From positions 434,001-498,000 of the forward strand of contig NZ_JAAORG010000001.1 in assembly GCF_017696055.1 (NCBI RefSeq): a DNA stretch of 64,000 bases. Reading direction: 5' to 3'. Under the pieces are notes generated by a model. It saw only the letters and a list, made by a program, of their open reading frames with translations, was not told where the DNA came from and made no database searches. A program made the translations under genes and the position numbers. How positions within the stretch are numbered: position 1 is the first letter of the stretch; each line of letters starts with the position of its first letter. This document shows, piece after piece, positions 9,316 to 18,575 of the stretch. Source of the stretch: Prochlorococcus marinus XMU1406. GTDB taxonomy: Bacteria; Cyanobacteriota; Cyanobacteriia; PCC-6307; Cyanobiaceae.

Positions 9316-10268
9316 GATTTAATAAAAGTAATCAAACATATTGGAAATTTCTTAAAAAAATTAATTTTGGTGGTTTGAAGAGTATTTTTTTTATTTTAAG
9401 CCTTTTATATTTTTGCATTTATTTTTTTTATAATATTGATCAAATTTCTTTTGTTATCAATTTAGAAAAAAATGGAATTGATTTCTTTTTATCATTTTTA
9501 TGTTGTGTTTTAAGTGTCTATCTTAACGCTTGTGCATGGAAATATATAGTTAAATGGTTCGGGAAAGAATTTAAAAGTAATAACCTAGTCTCTTTTTATG
9601 TTTTAACCAATATTCTTAAATACGTTCCAGGAGGGGTTTGGCATTTTGTTGAAAGATTTAATTTTATAAAAAAAATAAGTAATCCCCAGATTGCTTTGTA
9701 TTCGACACTTATAGAACCTTATTTTATGTTGAGTGCATCTTTTCTCTTGGCAACAATGGGATTGATTTATTCACCACTTTATTTTTTTTTAATTTTTCCT
9801 TTAGTATTCTTAAATAGGAAATTAATTTATCTTGTATTAAAAAGAATAGGGTCTCTTAAGGGCAAATTATTTAAGGTTTTGAGACTTCCAAATTCAAAGG
9901 ACCAATTTGAAGAGAGAATAAATATAATTTCTTTTTTCCCTACTCGAGCTTTATTACTTGAAATTGGTTTTGTTTTATCTAAATTTTTTGGTTTTTATAT
10001 TTGCTTAAATACTTTTTATACAAGTAACACTCTGAACAGCATATTTTTATTAGTTATCTTTTCTTTATCATGGTCTTTAGGCTTAGTAGTCCCAACAGCT
10101 CCAGGAGGAGTTGGAGTTTTTGAAGCTTGCCTCCTATTTTTGGTTGGCAAAAGTATTCCTCAAAATATAATTCTCATTACCTTAATTTATTTTAGGATTA
10201 TATCAACCTCGGCAGATTTGTTGTTAAGCTTCCCTTTTTTAATAAGAAAACTTTCTAAAAGAATTTAG
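9312..10268 (+). CDS. UPF0104/LPG-synthase-like polytopic membrane protein
   Basis: A 318-residue membrane protein with about eight hydrophobic segments. The motif VPTAPGGVGVFEA near residue 260 is typical of the flippase-like lysylphosphatidylglycerol synthase transmembrane family (UPF0104), and YVPGGVWHF near 105 is another family landmark. There is no soluble aminoacyl-transferase domain. It overlaps larC by ATGA and converges with the iron permease by a 4-base overlap. Its substrate is unknown. Confidence 0.7.
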   Translation: MRFNKSNQTYWKFLKKINFGGLKSIFFILSLLYFCIYFFYNIDQISFVINLEKNGIDFFLSFLCCVLSVYLNACAWKYIVKWFGKEFKSNNLVSFYVLTNILKYVPGGVWHFVERFNFIKKISNPQIALYSTLIEPYFMLSASFLLATMGLIYSPLYFFLIFPLVFLNRKLIYLVLKRIGSLKGKLFKVLRLPNSKDQFEERINIISFFPTRALLLEIGFVLSKFFGFYICLNTFYTSNTLNSIFLLVIFSLSWSLGLVVPTAPGGVGVFEACLLFLVGKSIPQNIILITLIYFRIISTSADLLLSFPFLIRKLSKRI

Positions 10269-11803
10269 TTTTTTTTCTCCAAACTTGGTATCAATGTAAT
10301 TGATGCAATAAGGCCTAAAGTCATGATAAGAATGGCTGGTAATATTGCCTCTACCATTCTTTCATCTCCAGCATATTGATATATTCTCACGGATAATGTA
10401 TCAAAATCGAATGGTCTTAAAATAAAGGTTATGGGTAATTCTTTTATCGTGTCTACAAAGACTAAAAGTGAGCCTACGAATATTGGACCCTGTAGAAGAG
10501 GGAGATGAATTCTTTTGATGATTCCCAGCCAATCCTCTCCTAATCCAAGTGCTGCTTCATCAAGACTAGGAGAGATTCTCTCAAGGCTTGAATCAATAGA
10601 ACCCTTAGAAATAGTTAGAAATCTGACAAGATAACCCCAAATAAGTAAGCAAATTGCAATGAAATTAAATTTTGAAGAAGCAATGCTTATTAAAGATAAA
10701 GCTAATACAGTGCCTGGAATTGCGTAACCTATTCCAGCAATGTTTGTTATTAGTCCTAGCAAAAAGCTTTTATTTGGGCGTCTGGCTAATGAAATTATTA
10801 AGGAGAATAGCATCGTTATTAATGCAGTAAAAAATCCTAGACTAATTGTCCTGAATGATAGAGTAAATAATTCTGCAGATAACCCTTTTTCAATTTGATC
10901 GATATTGAGCAGAACCCATAAACATGGAATTCCAAAAGAGAAAATTGGAGGAAATAAAGATATGGTTATTGCTAAAAGAGCTCTAGTTCTTTTTAATTCC
11001 CACCCTTGAGAATCTTTTGATGCAGGATTTTCACTCCACCTCTTTGATTTTCTTCTCGAAAATTTTTCAAAAATAATTAAAGTGAAAATTATTATTAAGG
11101 CTACCAAAGATAGTCCAATAGCACTTTTTGGGTTTCCCTCAATTATCCAATTTTCGGCTATACCTGTAGAAATACTTGGAATATTTAATAATGCAAATGT
11201 ACCTAACTCATTCATTATTTCCATACACATTAAACTTATTCCTGTTATTAGTGCTGGTAACGCCATTGGGAAAGCGATTTTAAAGAAGCTCCACCATGGC
11301 CCAACTCCTAATCCTCTACTAGCGTTGATTTGGTTAACTCCAAATTTATTAAAACTTTCGTTGGCAAGAATGAATACATATGGATAAGTAGAAATTGAAA
11401 GTATTAATACTCCCCACCATAATCCTGTTACTTGATACCCAAAAATACTTCCTAAATCCTGCAAAATAGCTGTAATTAAGTATGCTGGGGCGGCTAGTGG
11501 AATTAGCTGGCAAATTCGGAGAACTTTTCTGAACTTAAAATCACAATTTGAAAGTAACCATCCATTCAAAGTGCCTAATCCTCCCCCAAACAAACTAGTG
11601 AGAACTAAAACTTTTAAAGTTTCTAATACCTCTTCTCCTCCAGCAATACCTAATGAAAAATTCCCACTTAAAACATATTGGACTCCTTCAAGAAGAAAAT
11701 TGGAAATTGGAATGATTACTAAGAGTGCAAAAATAAACGAAGTAAAATAAAAAAGTTTTAATTCGGTTACTGCTTTTTTGAATCCTTTAATAAGTATTTT
11801 CAA
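10265..11803 (-). CDS. futB: Iron(III) ABC transporter permease (FutB/SfuB type)
   Basis: The 512-residue protein has about twelve membrane segments. There are two permease halves, each with an EAA loop: NASRGLGVGPWW in the first and DEAALGLGEDW in the second. This duplicated architecture is typical of ferric-iron ABC permeases. Neither the binding protein nor the ATPase is encoded nearby, so the transporter must be completed by genes elsewhere. The start codon is TTG. Assignment to iron rests on family resemblance. Confidence 0.82.
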   Translation of the reverse strand: MKILIKGFKKAVTELKLFYFTSFIFALLVIIPISNFLLEGVQYVLSGNFSLGIAGGEEVLETLKVLVLTSLFGGGLGTLNGWLLSNCDFKFRKVLRICQLIPLAAPAYLITAILQDLGSIFGYQVTGLWWGVLILSISTYPYVFILANESFNKFGVNQINASRGLGVGPWWSFFKIAFPMALPALITGISLMCMEIMNELGTFALLNIPSISTGIAENWIIEGNPKSAIGLSLVALIIIFTLIIFEKFSRRKSKRWSENPASKDSQGWELKRTRALLAITISLFPPIFSFGIPCLWVLLNIDQIEKGLSAELFTLSFRTISLGFFTALITMLFSLIISLARRPNKSFLLGLITNIAGIGYAIPGTVLALSLISIASSKFNFIAICLLIWGYLVRFLTISKGSIDSSLERISPSLDEAALGLGEDWLGIIKRIHLPLLQGPIFVGSLLVFVDTIKELPITFILRPFDFDTLSVRIYQYAGDERMVEAILPAILIMTLGLIASITLIPSLEKKN

Positions 11804-11831
11804 AAATTAATTAAACCCTAAAATGTTTACT

Positions 11832-12920
11832 CTAATCTGTACTAAATCTACACGATGAAAGTTGATTCTTAATAGTTTGATGATCTAAGTTTTTCCCTAT
11901 TAATACTATCTTGTTAGATTTTTCTTTTGTCCATTCTTCATCATCTAGAGAAAATCGTTTTCCAGATAGGTGAAAAATATGTTTCCTTTCACTTTCCATA
12001 AACCATAATATTCCTTTCGCCCTAAATACATTTTGTGAGATTTGATTATCTAAGAAATATTGAAACTTCCTCAAGGAAAATGGTTCAAATGTCTCATAAG
12101 AAACTGATGTAAACCCTTCTATATTATTGACCAAATCGTGTGAATGAGAAGAGTGATCGTGTGAATGTGAAGAGTGATCGTGTGAATGTGAAGAGTGATT
12201 GTGTGAATGAGAAGAGTGATCGTGTGAATGAGAAGAGTGATCGTGTGAATGAGAAGAGTGATCGTGTAAATTGTCTTTTACATCTTCTTTATCCTTATCG
12301 TATTTAAAAGTATCTGTTTCAAATAGACCTACACTCATTATTGTTTGTAATCCAACTTCACTATTTGTTGATCTCAATATTCTTGGTTCTTTTTTTATAT
12401 TATTTATAAATTTTTCGACTTTCTTTAATTGTTCTTCGTTGACTAAATCACATTTATTTAGGAGAAGGATGTCTCCGTATAAAATCTGAGCATAGGCGAC
12501 ACTCGTATTATTAATTTCAAAATCAAAATTTTCTCCATCAATAACAGTGATAATTGAATCTAATCTTACTTTTTCTCGAAGATCTCCAGCTGCAAAAGTC
12601 ATGGCTACTGGTAGCGGATCTGCTAGCCCAGTAGTCTCAACAATCAAATAGTCTATTTTTTCAGATCTTTCTAAAACTTTGGATACAGTATTTAATAATT
12701 CACCATTAATTGAGCAACATATACAGCCATTATTTAATTCGATCATATCTTCTGAGCCTTCTATTATTAAGTCATTATCTATTCCTATCTCTCCAAATTC
12801 ATTAACCAAAACAGCTGTTTTAAGACCAACTTGATTTTTTAAAATATGATTTAAAAGTGTAGTTTTGCCAGAACCTAAAAATCCACTAATAATCGTAACA
12901 GGTAATAACTTTTTAGACAT
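11832..12920 (-). CDS. CobW/COG0523 GTPase with His-rich tandem repeat
   Basis: This 362-residue G3E-family metal chaperone GTPase has a Walker A GFLGSGKT at 13-20, the metal-binding CxCC (GCICC) at 65-69 and NKCD at 155-158. Between the GTPase domain and the CobW C-terminal domain is a stretch at about 219-260 of six copies of HDHSSHS, one with Asn for Asp. His-rich insertions in this family bind Zn, Co or Ni. The client is unknown. The gene lies 28 bases upstream of futB on the same strand. Confidence 0.9.
   Translation of the reverse strand: MSKKLLPVTIISGFLGSGKTTLLNHILKNQVGLKTAVLVNEFGEIGIDNDLIIEGSEDMIELNNGCICCSINGELLNTVSKVLERSEKIDYLIVETTGLADPLPVAMTFAAGDLREKVRLDSIITVIDGENFDFEINNTSVAYAQILYGDILLLNKCDLVNEEQLKKVEKFINNIKKEPRILRSTNSEVGLQTIMSVGLFETDTFKYDKDKEDVKDNLHDHSSHSHDHSSHSHDHSSHSHNHSSHSHDHSSHSHDHSSHSHDLVNNIEGFTSVSYETFEPFSLRKFQYFLDNQISQNVFRAKGILWFMESERKHIFHLSGKRFSLDDEEWTKEKSNKIVLIGKNLDHQTIKNQLSSCRFSTD
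12135..12260 (-). repeat. 21-base coding tandem repeat (6 copies) in the CobW gene
   Basis: Six in-frame copies of a 21-base unit encode HDHSSHS; a partial seventh follows from 12261. Copies differ at two places only: one has GAT changed to AAT, giving Asn, and two have a silent GAG/GTG alternation on the plus strand. The near-identity at DNA level points to recent slippage or unequal exchange, so copy number may vary between strains. Confidence 0.95.
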
Positions 12921-12962
12921 TTTGACGAATTTTTTTTAATTAATAAATTTAAATTTTTAATT

Positions 12963-13253
12963 TTATTGATCGAAAACTTTATTTATTTCTAAAGCTAATG
13001 TTTGATCGAGATTTGTTAAGCCACCCAAATCATGTGTACTTAACCTAATTATTACTTTTGAATAAACGTTTTCCCAGGCAGGATGATGGTTATATTTTTC
13101 GCAGATTAAAGCGATTTTAGTCATAAATGAGAAGGCTTCAATAAAATTTGAAAATTTAAATTCTTTTTGAATTTGTCCATCGTTAATTTCCCAGCCGGGT
13201 ATTTTGACAACTAATTCCTTCAATTCTTCATCTTGCAATAGGTAAGGTTCCAT
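12963..13253 (-). CDS. phhB: Pterin-4a-carbinolamine dehydratase
   Basis: At 96 residues it is the usual length. The active-site motif CEKYNHHPAWENVY carries the paired His residues and YSKVIIRLSTHDLGGLT completes the fold signature. The enzyme dehydrates 4a-hydroxytetrahydropterins. In cyanobacteria without an obvious aromatic hydroxylase nearby its role may be in pterin or molybdopterin recycling, which is inference. It lies 42 bases upstream of the CobW gene. Confidence 0.92.
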   Translation of the reverse strand: MEPYLLQDEELKELVVKIPGWEINDGQIQKEFKFSNFIEAFSFMTKIALICEKYNHHPAWENVYSKVIIRLSTHDLGGLTNLDQTLALEINKVFDQ

Positions 13254-13272
13254 TAGATGTTTGGTATTAGTT

Positions 13273-13752
13273 TTAATTAATTACATTATAAATATTTTGT
13301 CTTTTCTCACCAATTATATGTACATTTAATATCCTTTTTTTTTGATCAAATCTATGTTCCCATAAATATATTGCTTGCCATGTACCAAGCATAATATTGC
13401 CATCCTGAAAACTTAGAGATAAACAAGTATTGGTTAAGGATGTTTTTATATGTGCAGGCATATCGTCAGCTCCTTCTTGATAATGTTTATAAGAAATTTC
13501 TTCTCTATTTTTTGATAATGTTAAGTAGGAATTATATGGGACTATGGATTGCATATATTTTTTTAAGTCTTTTAGAACGTTTGGATCAGCATTCTCATTA
13601 ATAGTTAAGCTGCAACTGGTATGAAGTGAAGTTAAATTTAAAATTCCTGAATCAAAATTATTTTTTTCTATAAATAAATTTAATTCATTTGTTATGTCAA
13701 TAAAACCCTCACCATGAGTAATAAATTCTAATTTTGAAAATATTTGTTCCAT
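13273..13752 (-). CDS. YjbQ/UPF0047 family protein
   Basis: About 159 residues from the ATG at 13752; the frame extends to 13797, but MEQIFSKLEF is where the family homology begins. Signature segments are SLHTSCSLTINENADP and GTWQAIYLWEHR near the C-terminus, which supply the conserved His, Cys, Asp and Glu. Family members show weak thiamine-phosphate-synthase activity in E. coli tests, but the physiological role is unsettled. It is 19 bases upstream of the pterin dehydratase. Confidence 0.88.
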   Translation of the reverse strand: MEQIFSKLEFITHGEGFIDITNELNLFIEKNNFDSGILNLTSLHTSCSLTINENADPNVLKDLKKYMQSIVPYNSYLTLSKNREEISYKHYQEGADDMPAHIKTSLTNTCLSLSFQDGNIMLGTWQAIYLWEHRFDQKKRILNVHIIGEKRQNIYNVIN

Positions 13753-13860
13753 ATAAGTTAAAACTAAATTAATTAATATTCTATTATGGATAAACAATGT
13801 ACGTTTTATTCAAACATCAAAATTTTTATCTTAAAATGAATTTAATTTATATATAAATTT

Positions 13861-15360
13861 TTGGCTGAAATTCAATGGAATAAGCTAGGAGCTTATCTTA
13901 AAGAAACTCAAATATTAGGTTCAATCCAAAATACACTTTATTGGGATCAGAATACCACGATGCCAAAGAAAGGAGCTTCTTGGAGATCTGAACAACTTAC
14001 CTATATTGCAAAAATCTTGCATAGAAGAAATTCTTCTGAAGAATTATCTAATTTAATACAATCTGCTAAAAATGAATTATTAGATAATGAAAATTCTGAT
14101 GATCAAGCCTTTATTAAAGCTAAAAAAAGAAACATTAATCTTTTAATAAAGGAATTTAATAAAGCGAAAAATTTAGATCCTAAGTTAGTTGAGGCTTTAG
14201 CAAAGGCAAAATCTGAAGGATATGAAAGTTGGCAAGAAGCTAAGAAAAAATCAGATTTTAAAGTTTTTCTCCCATTCTTTGAAGAACTAGTCAAATTACG
14301 AATTGAAGAGGCAAAACAAATATCAGATCAATATTCACCATGGGAAACTCTAGCCCAACCCTTTGAGCCTGAATTAACTTTAAAGTGGTTGAATAAAATG
14401 TTTCAGCCTTTGAAAGACACTCTCCCAGAGTTGATTAGAGGAATTAATAGATCTAAGAAATTTCACTGGGATTTAAGTCCAGAATCTCAACATAATTTAT
14501 GTTCTAAATTACTTGATGAGTTTGGGAGAGATAAAGATCTAGTTGTTGTTGGTAAATCTCCCCACCCTTTTTCGATTACATTAGGGCCTAATGATTATAG
14601 GATTACGTCAAGAATTGTTGAAGGTGAACCATTATCAAGTTTTTTAGCAACTGCACATGAATGGGGACATTCGATTTATGAGCAAGGTCTGCCATCACAA
14701 AGTCATCAATGGTTTGCTTGGCCTTTAGGTCAAGCAACTTCTATGGGTATACATGAAAGTCAATCATTATTTTGGGAAAATAGAATAGTTAAATCCAAAT
14801 CTTTTTCGAAAAGATTTTTTAAAAAATTTGTTTCAGCTGGATGTACATTAAATAATTATTTTGAACTCTGGAAATCTATTAATCATTTGGAAGCAGGATT
14901 AAATAGGGTTGAGGCAGATGAATTGACCTATGGATTACACATTCTAATTAGAACCGAACTTGAAATAGATTTAATTGAGAGGGGCTTACCTGCTAAGGAT
15001 ATTCCAGAGGAATGGAATAAAAGATATGGTGAACTTTTAGGAATAAAGCCATCTAATGATTCAGAAGGTTGTCTTCAAGATGTTCATTGGAGTGAAGGTG
15101 CATTTGGATATTTCCCTTCATATTTGCTAGGTCATCTTATAAGCGCGCAAATATCTTCTCAAATGGAGAGAGATATTGGTTTGATAGATGATTTAATCCA
15201 AAATGGTGAATATCATAAAATCATCTTTTGGTTACGAAATAATGTTCATAAATATGGCAGATCAGTTAATTCTATGGAATTGATAAGAACGGTAACTGAC
15301 AAAGAACTATCACCAAAGTATTTTATTAGTCATTTAAGGTCTAAAATAAATGATTTTTGA
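13861..15360 (+). CDS. Carboxypeptidase Taq (M32 metallopeptidase)
   Basis: A 499-residue soluble zinc carboxypeptidase. The HExxH motif HEWGH is at residues 266-270, followed by IHESQSLFWEN, which contributes the third ligand Glu. The N-terminal helical region has YWDQNTTMPKKG, typical of family M32. Length matches the family. The start is TTG preceded by AT-rich sequence with no strong Shine-Dalgarno. Confidence 0.95.
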   Translation: MAEIQWNKLGAYLKETQILGSIQNTLYWDQNTTMPKKGASWRSEQLTYIAKILHRRNSSEELSNLIQSAKNELLDNENSDDQAFIKAKKRNINLLIKEFNKAKNLDPKLVEALAKAKSEGYESWQEAKKKSDFKVFLPFFEELVKLRIEEAKQISDQYSPWETLAQPFEPELTLKWLNKMFQPLKDTLPELIRGINRSKKFHWDLSPESQHNLCSKLLDEFGRDKDLVVVGKSPHPFSITLGPNDYRITSRIVEGEPLSSFLATAHEWGHSIYEQGLPSQSHQWFAWPLGQATSMGIHESQSLFWENRIVKSKSFSKRFFKKFVSAGCTLNNYFELWKSINHLEAGLNRVEADELTYGLHILIRTELEIDLIERGLPAKDIPEEWNKRYGELLGIKPSNDSEGCLQDVHWSEGAFGYFPSYLLGHLISAQISSQMERDIGLIDDLIQNGEYHKIIFWLRNNVHKYGRSVNSMELIRTVTDKELSPKYFISHLRSKINDF

Positions 15361-15425
15361 TGAAACATTACTTTACAGAATTTGGTTTAGCGTGAGGATG
15401 TAGGATAAATAAAAATTATTTCTTG

Positions 15426-16013
15426 ATGGCAAACCTTAATCAACCCCCAAGTAGGGTTATACCAAATTTATTGCATATACTAAATGCTTTCACTGACAGC
15501 TCGAATACAATAATTAACACTATTGTTGAATTGAACTCTAACACCATAAATAAATATGAATTAATTACAGAAACGGGTCACCTTAAACTTGATAGGGTAG
15601 GTTATTCTTCACTTGCTTATCCTTTTGCTTATGGATGTATACCAAGGACATGGGATGAAGATGGAGATCCACTTGATGTCGAAATTGTTAGTGTAACTGA
15701 GCCATTGATACCTGGATCTATTGTGGAGGCAAGGATTATTGGGGTGATGAAATTTGATGACGGTGGAGAGGTCGATGATAAGGTAATAGCGGTTCTCGCA
15801 GATGATAAAAGAATGGATCATATCTCTAGTTATGAAGACCTTGGAGAGCATTGGTTAAAAGAAACAAAGTATTATTGGGAGCACTACAAAGATCTAAAAA
15901 AACCTGGAACATGTACTGTTAATGGTTTTTTTGGGATAGAGGAAGCTGTTAAAGTGATTAAAGATTGTGAAGAGAGATACAAAAAAGAAATTGATCCTAA
16001 ATTAGTAAATTAA
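15426..16013 (+). CDS. ppa: Family I inorganic pyrophosphatase, divergent paralogue with intact active site
   Basis: From the ATG at 15426 the protein has 195 residues; a TTG just before it is in frame. It keeps the catalytic set known from E. coli Ppa: Glu and Lys/Glu in VEL and NKYE, DGDPLD with Asp79, Asp81 and Asp84, Asp112/Asp117/Lys119 in the VMKFDDGG-VDDK segment, and Tyr154-Lys155 in EHYKDL. It has a 30-residue N-terminal extension. The protein hydrolyses pyrophosphate in the cytosol. A second copy lies at 30755-31309 and has lost key residues. Confidence 0.9.
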   Translation: MANLNQPPSRVIPNLLHILNAFTDSSNTIINTIVELNSNTINKYELITETGHLKLDRVGYSSLAYPFAYGCIPRTWDEDGDPLDVEIVSVTEPLIPGSIVEARIIGVMKFDDGGEVDDKVIAVLADDKRMDHISSYEDLGEHWLKETKYYWEHYKDLKKPGTCTVNGFFGIEEAVKVIKDCEERYKKEIDPKLVN

Positions 16014-16970
16014 CTAATTTTTGTTTTCTCTAAATTCCTCAAATATTTCATTGAGTATTTTGTCGGCACCTTGGAGCTTTAATTTTTTTGCTAGTTCTAT
16101 GCCTACTAGTTCAGGGGCATTAATATTGCCAATAACTTGATCTTTTATTAACCTTTCTCCATCAAGAGAGGCTACCATACCAGTAAGGTAAAGTAGTCCA
16201 TTATCAATATTACTATTAACTCCTATTGGAACTTGGCATCCACCCTCAAGTTCTCTTAAAAAAGCTCTTTCTGCAAGACATCTTTGACTAGTGGGTTTAT
16301 CTTCTAAGACATTTATGATTTCTAAAATTTTGTTATCGTCAGATTTACATTCAATGCCTAGAGCTCCTTGGCCAACGGCATGAAGGGAAATTTCACTTGG
16401 AATAATCTGGTGAATTCTTGATTCAAAGCCTAATCTTTTTAAACCAGCGGCCGCAAGAATTATACAATCAAATTCTCCGGCATCTAATTTTTCTATTCTT
16501 GTAATAACATTTCCCCTGATATCTTTGAAAACAAGATGTGGGTACTTATTTCTTAATTGTGCAAGTCTCCTTAGAGAGCTTGTTCCTACAATCGAACCTT
16601 TAGGTAAGGTTTCTAATTTATAACTGTCATTTTTTTTGCTTACTACTAAAGCATCTGCAGGATCTTCCCTTTTTGTAATGCATCCTAATTTCAGGCCATT
16701 AGGCAAATTGGTGGGTAAATCTTTCAGTGAATGTACTGCTATATCTGCATGGCCTACGAGCATTTGTGCTTCAAGTTCTTTTGTGAATAAGCCTTTGTCG
16801 CCTATTTTTGCTAACGCTACATCTAGGATTTTGTCACCTTGAGTTGCCATGGCTTCTATAGATACCTCTAAATTGGGAATATTCCTCTCTAGTTGATCTT
16901 TAACCCATAAAGTTTGAACCATTGCTAGTTTGCTTCTTCTACTAGCTATTTTCAGCTTAAAATTAGTCAT
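16014..16970 (-). CDS. hemC: Porphobilinogen deaminase (hydroxymethylbilane synthase)
   Basis: This 318-residue enzyme polymerises four porphobilinogens into hydroxymethylbilane. It opens with [14 protein letters not shown] and carries [13 protein letters not shown] and the dipyrromethane-cofactor Cys in [10 protein letters not shown]. Its stop codon abuts the pyrophosphatase stop with no spacer. It serves the same tetrapyrrole pathway as hemL, hemH, por and chlLNB. Confidence 0.97.
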   Translation of the reverse strand: MTNFKLKIASRRSKLAMVQTLWVKDQLERNIPNLEVSIEAMATQGDKILDVALAKIGDKGLFTKELEAQMLVGHADIAVHSLKDLPTNLPNGLKLGCITKREDPADALVVSKKNDSYKLETLPKGSIVGTSSLRRLAQLRNKYPHLVFKDIRGNVITRIEKLDAGEFDCIILAAAGLKRLGFESRIHQIIPSEISLHAVGQGALGIECKSDDNKILEIINVLEDKPTSQRCLAERAFLRELEGGCQVPIGVNSNIDNGLLYLTGMVASLDGERLIKDQVIGNINAPELVGIELAKKLKLQGADKILNEIFEEFRENKN

Positions 16971-17066
16971 TAAATATTATTTTGAGTTTAAATTAAAATA
17001 AAGTCGAATCTATTTTAAGCTATTCTTTAGCAAGTTTCTAAAGCTGAAAATTATACTTAACTTTTT

Positions 17067-18248
17067 TTATTTTATATATTCTTTTAAAACCCCATTTCGA
17101 TTTGGATGTCTAAGTTTTCTAAGAGCTTTTGCTTCTATTTGTCTAATTCTTTCTCTCGTCACATCAAAAATTTGGCCAATTTCTTCAAGAGTTTTCATTC
17201 TTCCATCATCAATTCCATATCTCAATCTGAGAACATCTCTTTCCCTTGGACTTAGAGTGGCCAATACTCCTTCCAAATCTTCTCTTAATAAAGTTTTAGA
17301 AACATCTTGTTCTGGATTTTCTATATCAGCCTCTATAAAGTCTCCGAGTCTTGAGTCTTCTTCTTTTCCTATTGGAGTTTCTAAAGAAATAGGAAGCTGC
17401 GCACTTTTAGCTATAAATCTTAATTTTTCAATTGTCATTTCCATACTCTCAGCGATTTCTTCTTCACTAGGTTTCCTGCCAAATTCTTGGCTAAGAACTT
17501 TTGTAGTTTTTTTAATTCTTGATATTGTCTCGTATAAGTGAACTGGCAGTCTAATAGTTCTACTTTGATCTGCAATTGCTCTTGTAATGGCTTGGCGAAT
17601 CCACCAAGTTGCGTATGTGGAGAACTTGTAACCTTTCTCATGGTCAAATTTTTCCGCTGCCCTAATAAGGCCCAAACTTCCTTCTTGGATTAAGTCTTGA
17701 AATGATAAACCTCTATTCATATATTTTTTAGCAATGGAAACAACCAATCTTAAATTTGATTGAACCATTTTTTCTTTAGCTCTCCTACCTAAAAGAAGTC
17801 TTCTTCGAAATTTGGCAAGAGGCATATCTATTAACTCAGCCCATTCTCTAACTGATGGGAAATGTCCTTTCTCTGATTCATATTGAGTTGCCAGTTCTTC
17901 TAATTGAAGTAAGTCAGCAATTTTTCTGGCAAGTTCAATTTCTTCATCTGGTCTTAAAAGTCTGATTCTTCCAATTTCTTGGAGATAAACTCTAATTGAA
18001 TCTTCAGTGTAGATACCTTTTGGGCCAAGCTTAATATTCCCAAGCCCTTTATCTTCTTCTTCAGAATCATTAAATTCATTAGTATTTTCAATACTGCTTT
18101 CGTTTAATTTAGAAGATGTCTCTAAACTTTGAACATTTTTATTACTATCCTCTTCAACTACTGTTCCTAAGTTTGTATTAATTTTTTTATTGATCTTTTT
18201 TTTTGAGCTGGGGTTGGAATTCTTTGATTCAGCTGCTACTGGACACAT
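17067..18248 (-). CDS. rpoD: Principal RNA polymerase sigma factor (sigma-70, SigA)
   Basis: The protein has 393 residues. A charged, Asn/Glu/Lys-rich N-terminus of about 80 residues is followed by region 1.2 ([11 protein letters not shown]). Region 2 contains [28 protein letters not shown] and [15 protein letters not shown]. Region 4 contains [14 protein letters not shown] and [17 protein letters not shown]. The full domain set and close match to consensus regions 2.3-2.4 and 4.2 indicate a group 1 factor. A strong Shine-Dalgarno precedes the ATG. Confidence 0.93.
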   Translation of the reverse strand: MCPVAAESKNSNPSSKKKINKKINTNLGTVVEEDSNKNVQSLETSSKLNESSIENTNEFNDSEEEDKGLGNIKLGPKGIYTEDSIRVYLQEIGRIRLLRPDEEIELARKIADLLQLEELATQYESEKGHFPSVREWAELIDMPLAKFRRRLLLGRRAKEKMVQSNLRLVVSIAKKYMNRGLSFQDLIQEGSLGLIRAAEKFDHEKGYKFSTYATWWIRQAITRAIADQSRTIRLPVHLYETISRIKKTTKVLSQEFGRKPSEEEIAESMEMTIEKLRFIAKSAQLPISLETPIGKEEDSRLGDFIEADIENPEQDVSKTLLREDLEGVLATLSPRERDVLRLRYGIDDGRMKTLEEIGQIFDVTRERIRQIEAKALRKLRHPNRNGVLKEYIK

Positions 18249-18254
18249 GATTTA

Positions 18255-18261
18255 CTCCTTT
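18255..18261 (-). promoter_or_regulatory. Strong ribosome binding site of rpoD
   Basis: On the minus strand AAAGGAG lies six bases before the rpoD ATG at 18248. Such a full purine-rich match is rare in this window, where most genes have weak or no Shine-Dalgarno, so it fixes the rpoD start and suggests strong initiation. Confidence 0.75.
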
Positions 18262-18401
18262 CTACGGTGAATTTAACTAGATAAAATTTTATTTAGGGCT
18301 AATTTGTACATTTAGTAGTAAATTTCCCCGTTAATTTGTAAAAGAACTTTTTAAGGAATTTGAATAAAAAAGTTTTTTAAACTGTTGAAAAATTTAAATA
18401 G

Positions 18402-18575
18402 TGTTATAGATTACCTAAAGTAAAAAGCCTTGGGATTTCTCAGACAGGCAGATCATTTTTTGAATTTTCAGTCAATGATCAAAGCTTCATGTCTCCCTTA
18501 AGAGCAGGATACTTACAATGTGCAAAAAACACTTTGTGGAATGTTCAACAATCCAATACTAAGAAAAAGTTTTGA
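18402..18575 (+). other. Unexplained open frame and hairpin in the priA leader (rpoD-priA gap)
   Basis: The 323 bases between divergent rpoD and priA hold no annotated gene. From 18402 one frame stays open for 57 codons to a TGA at 18573-18575 that overlaps the priA TTG start. Its only ATG is at 18489 and gives a 28-residue peptide, MSPLRAGYLQCAKNTLWNVQ and on. The stretch from about 18429 is visibly richer in G+C than neighbouring gaps. It contains the inverted repeat GATCATT/AATGATC at 18451-18457 and 18474-18480. It may be a small gene, a coding remnant or a structured leader; I cannot decide which. Confidence 0.3.

Noticed and set aside
12135-12260. Possible CRISPR-like direct repeats
   Set aside because: The 21-base units are contiguous without spacers and encode HDHSSHS in frame, so this is a coding tandem repeat.
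12271-12489. Plus-strand open frame opposite the CobW gene
   Set aside because: It is fully covered by the conserved GTPase on the other strand and has no recognisable protein pattern.
17025-17043. Possible rpoD terminator hairpin CTTTAG/CTAAAG
   Set aside because: The stem is only six base pairs, has no T-run in the rpoD direction and could arise by chance in AT-rich DNA.
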